A stretch of DNA of 64,000 nucleotides from Sedimentitalea arenosa. GTDB lineage: Bacteria; Pseudomonadota; Alphaproteobacteria; Rhodobacterales; Rhodobacteraceae. Every line of letters begins with the position of its first letter. The first letter of the stretch is position 1. Positions 16,701 to 27,422 of this stretch are shown here, piece by piece. The stretch covers positions 1-64,000 of the forward strand of contig NZ_JAELVR010000007.1 of the NCBI RefSeq assembly GCF_016428585.1, given 5' to 3'. Below the pieces are notes generated by a model. The model saw only the letters and a program-made list of their open reading frames with translations, did not search any database and was not told where the DNA came from. A program made the translations under genes and the position numbers.

Positions 16701-19224
16701 CTTCGGTCACCACCTCGTCAAACAGCGGCTTGATCCCGATCACCGGAGTCGCCGGCTGGACCGGGGCGCTGATCTGACGCTCAACCGGACGGGCCGACCC
16801 ATCGGCCAGCCGAACCGTGACCGTCAGTTCCAACGGCTGACCCGAGGTGGACGGTTCCGGCAGGTCGAGCGGCAGCCGTGCCAGCCCGGCTGCATCGGTG
16901 CGCTCTCCCCCGAACTGGTTGACAACCGGTTCGCCCGGCATGTCGTGGCGACCGAACCGGTAGCCAGGCCAGCCTTCGACGGTGTCGGCACCGCGCAGGG
17001 TCACCTGTCCTTCGACCGACAAATCCGCCCCCGGCGCACCAAAAAGATACCGCGCGTCGATCGAGAGGGAGGGCGTGTCACCGATCCCGAGGGCACCGTC
17101 GGGCAAGGCGAGGTCGAACTCGATGCGCTCGGGCAGGAAATCCTCGACCAGCACGGTCGCGCTCGCCAAGGCGGGCGCGTCGGGATCGGCCGAAAGGTCG
17201 ATGCGCCAGGTGCCGCGCGGCACGTCGGGACCGACCGGCAGAGCGAAAACATGCCCGCCGGCTACGCCGCCGCCGGAGACGACGCGCGCATATTCCACCC
17301 CGTCAGGCCGGTGCAGCACGGCGACCAGCGGCAGCCCGTCGATGGCGGTGACCTCGGGATCGCGCGCCAAGGCTGTGACATGAATGGTCTCCCCGGCGCG
17401 ATAGGCGCCCCGATCGGTCGTCATGAACACATCGACCGGCCCGGCGGGGGCGCGGCCCTCGACGCCGCGGTCCGACAGATCGAAGGCCGGGTCAGTAAGC
17501 GAGAGGAACCCGATATCGGCCTCGCCCTCCTGCGCCAGGACCAGAGCGGGCGCCGCGCCGCCAGGACCGCGCGTCAGGCCGGGATCAAAGCGGACGTCGC
17601 CGGCCGCGTCACTGACGGCGCTGGCAAGCACCGCATTGGCGCGCGAGATCAGTGTCACGGTGACACCTTGGCGCGGTCGGGCGTCTGACAGGCTTCGCAC
17701 GTTGACCAGCAGTCCATCACCACCGGACAAAGTCGACAGGCCGAGATCGGAGAGCACGAACCATTGCGTCGCACCGGGATCGTCATAGGGGTCGGCTCCG
17801 GGCACGCGCGCGGTCAGAGCATAGATCCCCGCGGGCTGGTCGGCCAAGGCTTCGGCCAGCGGCAGACGAGTGGTCATGTCGCGGTTGAGGTCATTGCCGA
17901 CCCCGGCGCTGCCGGTCCAGACCTCCTGCGCGATGTCGCTGGCGAAGGTCTGGTCCTGCCATTGGGTCAGCGGTCTGCCGAAAAAGCCATCCTGCACCGC
18001 GCGAAGAAGATTGCGGTCGCTGACGCGGCGCAGACGCAGATCGACGTTGGAGAGGTTGACCGTTTCGATTGGCACCGCAGCCTCGGCGGTCCTTGGCAAC
18101 ACGTAGGTGCGCCCCGGAAAGCGCAGCGCGGGGCTGCGGTCGCGGACATAGTGCGTGAGCTCGACATCCGAGGCGAGCGTCTCGCCGTCCGCGGACGGGA
18201 GACCTGCGCGCAAGGTCAGACGATATCGCTGGCCATGCTCGACGCCGTCGACGCAGATCTGCGACCCATCGGCCTGCACCGCCAGCCCGGTCTCGGTCAG
18301 GCGCACGAAGCTTTCATAGTCGACTCCGGTCCGGGCCAGAGGGGCCGAGAACTGCGCACAGATTCGCGGCGCGGCAGCGTCGCTCTCCACAGTGCTGTCG
18401 GTCACGCGGAAACCGTACTTCCCGATGGCGTTGACGAGCGCGGCGGCGATGCGCTCGTCCGGTGCCAGCGTCTGCGCCAGCCGAAGTGCTGCGATCATGT
18501 CACGTCCCCGACCGGCGCGTTCCAGCGCGCGGGACAGCATGACCAGGGCCGCGGCCTGATCCGCGGGTTGACCAGCGCGCAGGAAGCCGTTGATCGCCGC
18601 CGAAAGAGCCCGTGCCGACAGGGCGGCCGCATCCGCTTGCGACCCGGCGGCGAGCGTCAGCGCAAGACCGGCATAGTCAGTCCAGAGATCGGCACGGTCC
18701 GTCAAGGACAGAGCCGCACCGGTGAAACTCAACGCCTGCGCCGCGTCACCGGCCGCGCTCCGGTCGGCCGCGGCGCGCAGCGCCATGTCGGCCTCGACCC
18801 CACCCGCGCGGTGGCGCAGCCCCAGATCCCGTGCCAGCGCCGCCGCCGCGGCGATATCCTGATCTGTCAGACTGGGCAGCTGATCCAGCCGGGTCTCGGC
18901 CCGAGCGGCGAGCGCCGGATCGTTTGCCGTCTTGATCGCCGATATGGCCCCTTCGTACGGTGTCCGCCGGCTGACTTGGGACTTGGGGAAACAGGCATTC
19001 GAGCGGCTGTTGAAGGTGAACCCCGCACAATCGGCACGTGCCACGCAGGCCCGGCGGCAACTCTCGAGATCAGTGTCGAACAGGGCGTCGAGGTCGGAAC
19101 CGAAGAAATCCATGTCGGACGTGGCGACGAATCGATACTCGGGAATCGCGGTCTGGGCATTCAACGCGAGAGGCGTGAGCCAGAGGGTTAAGGCCAGACC
19201 GATCCGTTTCGCCAGATGCCGCAT
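13789..19224 (-). CDS. Bacterial alpha-2-macroglobulin with N-terminal PAN/Apple domain
   Basis: A 1,811-residue exported protein. Signal peptide about 1-23 (no lipobox seen), then a Cys-rich PAN/Apple-like domain at about 30-95 (C-x3-C, DCAGFTF, ACFPKS). Tandem macroglobulin domains, a bait-like region and a thioester domain follow. The thioester motif CTEQ is intact, with the reactive Cys at 1370 in YPYGCTEQ. This type (YfhM-like) traps invading proteases in the periplasm by covalent capture. I start at ATG 19224, which has GGGAGAG upstream and directly begins the signal peptide; the frame is open 49 codons further with no ribosome site. The stop overlaps the pbpC start, so the two are translationally coupled. 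Confidence 0.92.
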   Translation of the reverse strand: MRHLAKRIGLALTLWLTPLALNAQTAIPEYRFVATSDMDFFGSDLDALFDTDLESCRRACVARADCAGFTFNSRSNACFPKSQVSRRTPYEGAISAIKTANDPALAARAETRLDQLPSLTDQDIAAAAALARDLGLRHRAGGVEADMALRAAADRSAAGDAAQALSFTGAALSLTDRADLWTDYAGLALTLAAGSQADAAALSARALSAAINGFLRAGQPADQAAALVMLSRALERAGRGRDMIAALRLAQTLAPDERIAAALVNAIGKYGFRVTDSTVESDAAAPRICAQFSAPLARTGVDYESFVRLTETGLAVQADGSQICVDGVEHGQRYRLTLRAGLPSADGETLASDVELTHYVRDRSPALRFPGRTYVLPRTAEAAVPIETVNLSNVDLRLRRVSDRNLLRAVQDGFFGRPLTQWQDQTFASDIAQEVWTGSAGVGNDLNRDMTTRLPLAEALADQPAGIYALTARVPGADPYDDPGATQWFVLSDLGLSTLSGGDGLLVNVRSLSDARPRQGVTVTLISRANAVLASAVSDAAGDVRFDPGLTRGPGGAAPALVLAQEGEADIGFLSLTDPAFDLSDRGVEGRAPAGPVDVFMTTDRGAYRAGETIHVTALARDPEVTAIDGLPLVAVLHRPDGVEYARVVSGGGVAGGHVFALPVGPDVPRGTWRIDLSADPDAPALASATVLVEDFLPERIEFDLALPDGALGIGDTPSLSIDARYLFGAPGADLSVEGQVTLRGADTVEGWPGYRFGRHDMPGEPVVNQFGGERTDAAGLARLPLDLPEPSTSGQPLELTVTVRLADGSARPVERQISAPVQPATPVIGIKPLFDEVVTEGTEAQFEVIALAPDLTSTSMPVRWTLNRVETRYQWYQLFGNWAWEPTTRRTRVATGEALLDGPMTLSQPVDWGQHELVVERVGDDYAAASVGFSAGWYAPADSTATPDRLEVSLDKDSYAPGDTARLRIEARDPGLLQISVLSDRVIERNTLAIEPGETVIPLSVTADWGIGAYVTATLIRPMDRAAGRNPTRALGLAHAAVEPVGKRLQVEIDVPQVAEPRQTQRARLTVVGASEGEEVWLTLAAVDLGILNLTGFQPPDPSEHYFGQRRLGVELRDVYGRLIDGMNGALGTVRSGGDGGAAMRMQSPPPTQDLMAAFSGPVRVGPGGEAAVDIPLPAFNGTVRLMAVAWSRRAIGQTHVDMQVRDPVVVTASLPNFLAPGDQSRIRLDLIHADGPAGDMTVALTANGDTVEIGEAPGVIRLEQGGRARLDLPVTALAVGDARLSLVLTTPDGRALLQGFTLPVRANDPAVARTQRITLDPGSVFTFSPDVFAGLRPETGKAILSAGPLARFDVPGLLATLDRYPYGCTEQVASQALPLLYLSSVAEATGLGQEPALRARVDASITRILTNQTGNGAFGLWQAQAGDFWLDAYITDFLARARAAGHDVPDRAFGLALDNLRNRINYASDFDSGGEDIAYALMVLAREGAAAMGDLRYYADVKGDAFATPLAAAQLGAALALYGDQQRADVMFARAARLVTDQAELEPIWRADYGTPLRDAAGLLALATEAGSQVIDVDALGARLAAAGGPLSTQEAAWSLLAARALIETPGASGLLLDGVPVDGPFVQVLDQGRDAPVRAISPAGDAGAEITLTTLGVPLASPAAGGTGYAITRSYYTMEGEEITPDTLTVGDRMVVVLQVTPFQDTGARLMIDDPLPAGIEIDNPNLLRAGDIRGLGWLTPSEASHAEFRSDRFLAAVDSSGAAPVNLAYIARAVTPGSFHHPAASVEDMYRPRFRARTGTGRMDIAE

Positions 19225-19373
19225 GAGCTCTCTCCCTCGTCTTTGTGGCAGGGTGGCACGGCCCATGCGCGGCTGGCAAGCTGGCAACCGCCTGCCCTTA
19301 AGCACTTGTTCACCGAGTTGGCCGATCCTGACCGGCATACCCGCCCCAAGGGCCTGTTGCGGAGCCTGCAAGC

Positions 19374-21737
19374 ATGAGCCTTGCCAACAAACTCGCCGAG
19401 GAACGGCGTTCGCGCCTGGCGGCCGAGCGTCTTCTGGAGCTCAAACAGGCCGAGCTGACGGCCGCGAATCGCAAGCTGGGACGCCATGCGCTGGCGTTGA
19501 CCAAGCAGATCGGCGAAACGCAGGCCGAGGTCGCGACCGTCCGGGACGAAAACGAGAAGGTCAAATCCGACCTGACCGTAGCGCACCAGAAAATCGAGAT
19601 CGCGGAACGGCGGCTGTGGCATTCGATCCAGACGATTCAGGACGGGTTCGCCTTCTTCGACGGCGACAGCAACCTGATCGGCGCCAACACCGCCTATCTG
19701 AACGCCTTTGACGGGCTGGAAGAGGTCGCCCCCGGCGTCAACTACATGCGCATCCTGCAGATCCTCACGGACGAGGGCCTGGTCAATACCGAGAAACTGT
19801 CTCCCGATGCGTGGCGCGCCATGATGACGGAACGCTGGCTGCAGCCCAATCCGGAACCCATCGTGATGCGGATGTGGAACAACGTCTATGTCAAGCTGAT
19901 CGACCAGCGCGGACATGGTGGCGATGTCGTCAGCCTGGCGCTGAACATTACCTCGACGGTCAAGTACGAAGCGCAGCTGAAGAAGGCGCGGCGCAAGGCC
20001 GAGGCGGCCAACCGGGCCAAGTCGGCCTTCCTCGCCAACATGAGCCACGAGATCCGCACGCCGATGAACGGGGTCGTCGGCATGGCGGACCTTTTGACCG
20101 ACACGCCGCTGGACGAGGAACAGCGGCTTTACGTCAACACGATCAAGAGCTCGGGCGAGGCGCTCCTGGTCATCATCAACGACGTGCTGGATTACTCCAA
20201 GATCGAGGCCGAGAAGCTGGTCCTGCATCCCGAGCCGTTCGACCTCGAGCGGTGTTTGCACGAGATTGTCATGCTGTTGCAGCCGATCGCGCGCGACAAG
20301 GGGCTGCCTCTGCTGATCGATTACGACGTATTCCTGCCGACCCGCTTCATCGGTGACCCCGGCAGGATCCGCCAGGTGATGACGAACCTCGTGGGCAACG
20401 CGCTGAAATTCACGCTCGAGGGTCACGTCCTGATCCGCGTGACCGGGGTGCCAGACAAGAACGGCGCGGCGACTGACATCCACGTCTCGATCGAGGATAC
20501 CGGGATCGGGATCCCCGCCGACAAGGTCGATCACATCTTCGGCGAGTTCAACCAGGTCGAGGACGACCGCAACCGCCAGTTCGAGGGCACCGGGCTTGGG
20601 CTGGCGATCAGCAAGCGCCTGATCGAGATGATGGATGGCAGCGTCTGGGTCGAGAGCGAGGAGGGCGCGGGCTCGTGCTTCGGCTTCAAGGTCACGCTCG
20701 ATCGGGTGGAGGACGACCAGCCTGCGCCGCCACGTCTGCATCCGAAGCTGCGGCAGGTGTTGGTGGTCGACGACCAACCGACCATCCGGGGCGTCCTCGA
20801 ACGTCAATTGGGACAACTGGGGCTCGAAGTCACGGGAGTCGGTTCAGGAGCCGAGGCACTTGCGGCAATGAGCGACGGAATCGACCTGGTCGTCAGCGAT
20901 CACAACATGCCCGAGATGGACGGCATGGAGCTGGTCGAGGAACTGCGCGGCGCCGGATGGTCCGACGTGCCGTTTCTGCTCCTGAGCGCGAATGCGAGCT
21001 TCGCGCAGAACGATCCGTCCTTCCGCCACGTGCAGGGGTTGTTGCAGAAACCCTTCCCGCGGCAGGACCTGTTCGACCGGTTGACGGAGATGGGCCAGTT
21101 GATCGAAGCGCGGGCGCGACCAGTTGCGCCGGACGACCAGAGTGATCCGACCAGCAAACCTGTCGATCCTGCCCCGGCGGATCGCACCGTGCGGCGCCCG
21201 GCACGACTCCATCTGGCTTCCAGCCGCGACACGCCCGAGACCGAAGCGCCACAGGAAGAGGCCGCCGTCCCGGAGGCCGCGCCGGCCGCGGCAGAACCGG
21301 ACGCAGCGTCACCCGGGTTGCGGGTGATGCGGGTGCTGGCCGCCGAGGACAACAAGACCAACCAGCTCGTACTTCGCAAGATGGTGCGCGACCTCAACAT
21401 AGAGCTTCGCTTCGCCAACAACGGGCTCGAGGCGGTCGACGCCTATTCCGAGTTCGAACCCGACATGATTTTCATGGACATCTCGATGCCGAAGATGGAC
21501 GGCAAGGAGGCAACGCGCGAGATCCGCAAGCTTGAGGCTGAAACCGGTCGGCACGTGCCCATCGTGGCGTTGACCGCCCACGCCATGGACGGCGACGCCG
21601 AGGGCGTCCTCTCGGCGGGGCTCGACCACTACATGACCAAGCCCCTGCGCAAGGCCGCAATCCACGAAAGAGTGGCGATGCACTGTCCAGACGACGCGCA
21701 GGATGTGCTGCCCCAGGCCGAGGATGCGGCGGGGTGA
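19374..21737 (+). CDS. Soluble hybrid sensor histidine kinase with two receiver domains
   Basis: A 787-residue protein. Order: coiled coil (about 1-85), PAS domain (about 83-195), HisKA with phospho-acceptor H225 in SHEIRTP, and ATPase domain with the N-box near N342, DTGIGI 375-380 and GTGLGLAI 405-412. Receiver 1 has D509 in [10 protein letters not shown], then comes a Pro/Ala-rich linker (585-645), and receiver 2 has D702 in [10 protein letters not shown]. No membrane helix is visible, so it senses a cytoplasmic signal, possibly through PAS. There is no Hpt domain and no partner response regulator gene nearby, so a phosphotransfer partner must be elsewhere. It is divergent from the macroglobulin gene across 149 bp. 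Confidence 0.9.
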   Translation: MSLANKLAEERRSRLAAERLLELKQAELTAANRKLGRHALALTKQIGETQAEVATVRDENEKVKSDLTVAHQKIEIAERRLWHSIQTIQDGFAFFDGDSNLIGANTAYLNAFDGLEEVAPGVNYMRILQILTDEGLVNTEKLSPDAWRAMMTERWLQPNPEPIVMRMWNNVYVKLIDQRGHGGDVVSLALNITSTVKYEAQLKKARRKAEAANRAKSAFLANMSHEIRTPMNGVVGMADLLTDTPLDEEQRLYVNTIKSSGEALLVIINDVLDYSKIEAEKLVLHPEPFDLERCLHEIVMLLQPIARDKGLPLLIDYDVFLPTRFIGDPGRIRQVMTNLVGNALKFTLEGHVLIRVTGVPDKNGAATDIHVSIEDTGIGIPADKVDHIFGEFNQVEDDRNRQFEGTGLGLAISKRLIEMMDGSVWVESEEGAGSCFGFKVTLDRVEDDQPAPPRLHPKLRQVLVVDDQPTIRGVLERQLGQLGLEVTGVGSGAEALAAMSDGIDLVVSDHNMPEMDGMELVEELRGAGWSDVPFLLLSANASFAQNDPSFRHVQGLLQKPFPRQDLFDRLTEMGQLIEARARPVAPDDQSDPTSKPVDPAPADRTVRRPARLHLASSRDTPETEAPQEEAAVPEAAPAAAEPDAASPGLRVMRVLAAEDNKTNQLVLRKMVRDLNIELRFANNGLEAVDAYSEFEPDMIFMDISMPKMDGKEATREIRKLEAETGRHVPIVALTAHAMDGDAEGVLSAGLDHYMTKPLRKAAIHERVAMHCPDDAQDVLPQAEDAAG

Positions 21738-21753
21738 CTCCCGCCGCGCGGGC

Positions 21754-22524
21754 CTAGCTGGTGTAGGGACGAACGAAGACCGGGCGGTCGGGCTCCGACA
21801 TCTCGGGGGTATAGACGTAGCCGCCGCTGTCGAAATCGGTCAACGCGTCAGGGTCCACCAGCCGGTTCTGGACGATGAACCGGGCCATCGCGCCGCGCGC
21901 CTTCTTGGCGAAGAAGCTGACGATCTTCGGCGCCCCGCCCTTGTCCTCCATGAAAACGGGCGTGATGACACGCGGCTTCAACGTTTTGAGCGCGACCGCG
22001 CCGAAATATTCCTGGCTGGCGCAATTCACCAGGACATCGGTGCCGACCTCGCCGGCTTGCGCGTTCAGCGCCTTCGCGATGTCATCGCGCCAGTACTCGT
22101 AGAGAGCCCCACCGCGCCGCGTCTTCAGCTTGCTGCCCATCTCCAGCCGATAGGGCTGGATCGCATCAAGCGGGCGCAGCAGCCCGTAGAGGCCCGAAAG
22201 GATGCGCAGATGATCCTGCGCCCAGGCCAGTTCATCTTGATCCAGCGAGGCGGCTTCGAGCCCCTGGTAGGTATCGCCCGCGAAAGCCAGCGCCGCGGGA
22301 CGCGTGGTTTCAGCATCCGGCGCCTCCGCGAAAGTGCGGAACCGGTCGCGGTTCAGTCGCGCGAGGTCCGGGCTGATATCCATCAGCTTCTGCAGATCGC
22401 CCAGCGTCAGGTTGCGCGCCGTGCGCGCAAGGCGGATTGCATCCTCCTGGAACTCCGGCGCGGTCACCGGAATGTCGCGTTCCGCCCAATCCAGCCGCTT
22501 GGCCGGAGAAATCACCACGAGCAT
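21754..22524 (-). CDS. yaaA: Peroxide stress protein YaaA
   Basis: A 256-residue protein of the YaaA/DUF328 (UPF0246) family: N-terminal MLVVISPAKRLDW, GLYGLLRPLD in the middle, NCASQEYF and the C-terminal FFAKKARGAMARF are all present. In E. coli YaaA limits free iron and DNA damage during peroxide stress. Start ATG 22524 fits the family exactly, although the frame is open further upstream. It lies 34 bp downstream of recQ on the same strand, so both may be co-transcribed as a DNA-damage-related pair. Confidence 0.92.
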   Translation of the reverse strand: MLVVISPAKRLDWAERDIPVTAPEFQEDAIRLARTARNLTLGDLQKLMDISPDLARLNRDRFRTFAEAPDAETTRPAALAFAGDTYQGLEAASLDQDELAWAQDHLRILSGLYGLLRPLDAIQPYRLEMGSKLKTRRGGALYEYWRDDIAKALNAQAGEVGTDVLVNCASQEYFGAVALKTLKPRVITPVFMEDKGGAPKIVSFFAKKARGAMARFIVQNRLVDPDALTDFDSGGYVYTPEMSEPDRPVFVRPYTS

Positions 22525-22558
22525 GGCGCTCCCTTCCCTCGTCAATTCTCGCGTTGAT

Positions 22559-24598
<2,040 letters not shown>

Positions 24599-24683
24599 GC
24601 CTGTGGCCTCTTGTGATCGATGTGACTGCTCTTGGTTCACAGTCTCACACCCGGACTCGGCGGGCAAGCCCGTGGCGGGCGCG

Positions 24684-24971
24684 TCAGTAGAAGGCCGCGG
24701 CGTTGTTCACGAGGATGATGCGCAGCGCGAATACGCCCAACAGTACCACCAGGGGCGCAAGGTCGAGGCCCTGCATCGGCGGCAGGATCCGGCGCACGGG
24801 CCCGTAGAGCGGCTCGAGCAGGCGTTGCAACGTGTTCCAGACCTGCGCCACGAAGGGTTGATGCAGGTTGAGGACCTGAAAACTGATGAGCCAGCTCATG
24901 ATCACGTGGGCGATGATGAAGAACCACACCACGTCCAGGATCAGCATCAGGATTTGAAACAGCGACTGCAT
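24684..24971 (-). CDS. YggT family membrane protein
   Basis: A 95-residue YggT family protein with two hydrophobic blocks (about 4-30 and 68-90) flanking the conserved loop LLEPLYGPVRRILPP. Family members are implicated in osmotic tolerance and in envelope or division functions, but the biochemical role is unknown. It is upstream of recQ on the same strand with an 85-bp gap, so co-transcription is possible but not certain. It is divergent from the transporter gene at 25186. Confidence 0.9.
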   Translation of the reverse strand: MQSLFQILMLILDVVWFFIIAHVIMSWLISFQVLNLHQPFVAQVWNTLQRLLEPLYGPVRRILPPMQGLDLAPLVVLLGVFALRIILVNNAAAFY

Positions 24972-25129
24972 GGCGGCTCCTTACCGTTGGTGCAGTTCAC
25001 CTAGTCGCAGAGCGCGCGAAGGGCAAGGTGCGACGCTTGACTGGGATGCACGAACGCGCGCGAGACGGGTTTTCCAAACCTGCAAGTGCGTCCCTGACAC
25101 GCTGTCCGCGAAACTCCGGAATACCGGAC

Positions 25130-25158
25130 TTGATCGCTGCCATGATCCCCTGTCTTAT
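25130..25158 (+). promoter_or_regulatory. Candidate sigma-70-type promoter for the UMF1 transporter-mepA unit
   Basis: TTGATC at 25130-25135 and TCTTAT at 25153-25158 are separated by 17 bp, the ideal distance. They lie about 30 bp before the ATG at 25186. A small palindrome (tccggaataccgga, about 25115-25128) abuts the -35 box and could be an operator. This is pattern matching only. Confidence 0.35.
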
Positions 25159-25185
25159 CCCCGCAATCATAGGGGCCTGAGCAGC

Positions 25186-26553
25186 ATGGCGGAAATTTCG
25201 GTGCGCAAGCGCATTTGGGGCTGGTACTTCTTCGACTGGGCCAGCCAGCCCTATCACACCCTGCTGGTCACCTTCATCTTCGGGCCGTATTTCGCCGGTG
25301 TCGCTGCCGAATATTTCGTCGCGCAGGGCTTTTCCGAGATCGCTGCTGACGCCAAGGCACAGAGCACCTGGGCGCTTTGCCTGACGATCACAGGTCTGAT
25401 CATCGGGTTGGGCGCACCGCTGATGGGGGCGTTGGCCGACAGTTCCGGCAGGCGCGTGCCCTGGGTCTTCGGTTTTTCCTGCATGTATGTGCTCGGCGCG
25501 GGCGCGCTGTGGTTCACGATGCCGGACGGGTCCAACATGTGGCCGATGCTGATCGCGTTCGGCTTTGGCTTCGTGGGCGCGGAATACGCGTTGATCTTCA
25601 CCAATTCGCAACTGCCGAGCCTTGGCACCGACGAGGAGATCGGCAGCATCTCGGGCTCGGGATTCGCCTTTGGTTATGCCGGCGGCTTCGTCGCCCTGGC
25701 GATCCTTCTGCTGTTCTTCGCCGAGCAGGGCAACGGCAAGACACTGATCGGCCTCGACCCGGCCTTTGGGCTGGACGCCAGCCAGAAGGAGGGCACGCGC
25801 GCGGTCGGGCCGTTCACGGCGCTTTGGTTCGCAATCTTCATGGTGCCTTATTTCCTCTGGGTACACGACGATCCGCCCACCGGGCAGCGGGCCAGTTTCG
25901 GAACTGCTTTGGGAATGCTCAAGGCATTGGTCGCAAGCCTCTGGAAGCGCCTGAGCCTTTCGGCGTATCTCGGATCCTCGATGTTCTATCGCGACGCGCT
26001 GAACGGGCTTTATGGCTTTGGCGGAGTCTATGCGACGCTGGTCCTGAACTGGGAGATCACCCAGATCGGGATATTCGGCATCATGGCGCTGATCTCGTCG
26101 GTCATCTTCAGTTGGCTCGGCGGTCGGGTGGACCGGCGCATCGGACCGAAACCGGTGATCGTCGGGGCGATCTGGATCCTGATGGCGGTCTGTATCGTGA
26201 TCGTCGCGATGTCCCGCACGCAGTTCTTCGGATTTCCCTTGGCACCCGGATCGTCCCTGCCGGACGCGGTCTTCTTCGGATGTGGTGTACTCATCGGCGG
26301 CATGGGCGGCGTGGTGCAATCCGCCAGCCGCAGCCTGATGGTACGCCACTCCGATCCGACCTCGCCGACCGAGTATTTCGGCCTCTATGGCCTGTCGGGC
26401 CGCGCCACCGCCTTCATTGCCCCGTCACTGATCGGAATGGTGACGGCGGCCACCGGCAGCGCCCGGCTGGGGATATCCCCGGTGATCGGGCTTTTCGCGC
26501 TGGGGTTGGTTCTGCTAGTCTGGGTCAAACCGGAAGGAGATCAGCCGAAATGA
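25186..26553 (+). CDS. MFS transporter, UMF1/Atg22-like family
   Basis: A 455-residue permease with about 12 membrane segments. The N-terminal WGWYFFDWASQPYHTL is the hallmark of the UMF1 (unknown major facilitator, Atg22-like) family, and the GAPLMGALADSSGRR loop matches the MFS motif between helices 2 and 3. Fungal Atg22 exports amino acids from the vacuole; bacterial substrates are not known. Start ATG 25186 (MAEISVRKRIWG) fits the family; the open frame upstream is intergenic. The stop overlaps the next ATG by four bases, coupling it to mepA. Confidence 0.87.
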   Translation: MAEISVRKRIWGWYFFDWASQPYHTLLVTFIFGPYFAGVAAEYFVAQGFSEIAADAKAQSTWALCLTITGLIIGLGAPLMGALADSSGRRVPWVFGFSCMYVLGAGALWFTMPDGSNMWPMLIAFGFGFVGAEYALIFTNSQLPSLGTDEEIGSISGSGFAFGYAGGFVALAILLLFFAEQGNGKTLIGLDPAFGLDASQKEGTRAVGPFTALWFAIFMVPYFLWVHDDPPTGQRASFGTALGMLKALVASLWKRLSLSAYLGSSMFYRDALNGLYGFGGVYATLVLNWEITQIGIFGIMALISSVIFSWLGGRVDRRIGPKPVIVGAIWILMAVCIVIVAMSRTQFFGFPLAPGSSLPDAVFFGCGVLIGGMGGVVQSASRSLMVRHSDPTSPTEYFGLYGLSGRATAFIAPSLIGMVTAATGSARLGISPVIGLFALGLVLLVWVKPEGDQPK

Positions 26554-27422
26554 TGCTTACCCGACTGTTCACATTGCTCGTTGCCGCCGCCCTGGCGCTG
26601 CCCGTTTCGGCCGCTCCCCTTGCCAAGGAGCAATTCGGTGCGAAGGCCACCGGCTCCCGCCAGGCGCCCGAGCCTTTCGGAAGCTATTCCAAGGGCTGCG
26701 TCGCGGGGGCGGTGCAACTGCCGGAAACCGGGCCGACCTGGCAGGCCATGCGCCTGTCGCGCAACCGCAACTGGGGGCATCCGGAAACGATCGACTTCAT
26801 CCAGGACCTCAGCCGCGAAGCCGCGCGCCAGCCCGGCTGGAACGGGCTGTACATCGGTGACATCAGCCAGCCCCGTGGCGGGCCGATGCTGTCGGGCCAC
26901 CGCAGCCACCAGATCGGGTTGGACGTGGATATCTGGATGTTGCCCACGTCGCGGCTGAACCTGTCCCGACAGCAACGCGAAAGCATTTCATCGGTGTCGC
27001 TGCGCCGGGCTGGCGGCGCGTATGTCAACAACAGCTGGAGCCGTGCGCATCACGAAATCATCAAGGCCGCCGCCAAGGATCGCCGCGTCGCCCGCATCTT
27101 CGTCTTTCCTGGCGCCAAGGTGCAGATGTGCAACGACGAGCGCGGCAATCGGCGCTACCTGCGCAAGATCCGCCCGTGGTACGGGCATCACTATCACTTC
27201 CACGTCCGCCTTTCCTGCCCCCGCGGGATGCGAGGCTGCGTCGATCAGGACCCGCCGCCGCGCGGCGACGGCTGTGCCGAGGCCGAGCAGTGGGTGCGCA
27301 ACATTCTGAACCCGCCGCCGCCGAAAAAGGCCGATCCCAACGCTCCCAAGCCCCAACCACGGCGCGAGTACGTGCTGGCCGATCTGCCCGGACAATGCGC
27401 CTCGGTCCTGCGCTCCAACTGA
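26550..27422 (+). CDS. mepA: Penicillin-insensitive murein endopeptidase MepA
   Basis: A 290-residue exported LAS-type zinc peptidase. A signal peptide covers about 1-21 (LPVSAAP). The zinc motif SGHRSHQIGLDVD supplies H120 and D127, and the second cluster HHYHFH lies at 213-218. It cleaves D-Ala-mDAP cross-links in peptidoglycan in the periplasm and is not blocked by beta-lactams. The tail from about 245 is Pro-rich (NPPPPKKAD), then Cys-containing. The ATG overlaps the transporter stop (ATGA), while its end overlaps the start of the next gene by 28 bp. Confidence 0.93.
   Translation: MMLTRLFTLLVAAALALPVSAAPLAKEQFGAKATGSRQAPEPFGSYSKGCVAGAVQLPETGPTWQAMRLSRNRNWGHPETIDFIQDLSREAARQPGWNGLYIGDISQPRGGPMLSGHRSHQIGLDVDIWMLPTSRLNLSRQQRESISSVSLRRAGGAYVNNSWSRAHHEIIKAAAKDRRVARIFVFPGAKVQMCNDERGNRRYLRKIRPWYGHHYHFHVRLSCPRGMRGCVDQDPPPRGDGCAEAEQWVRNILNPPPPKKADPNAPKPQPRREYVLADLPGQCASVLRSN

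Noticed and set aside
13786-17688. Open frame of 1,300 codons opposite the macroglobulin gene
   Set aside because: It is antisense to a clear gene, is Arg/Gly/His-rich and has no recognisable domain; an open antisense frame is common in GC-rich coding DNA.
19225-19373. Promoters in the gap between the macroglobulin gene and the histidine kinase gene
   Set aside because: Candidate -35 and -10 pairs on either strand are poor in sequence or spacing, so none was reported.
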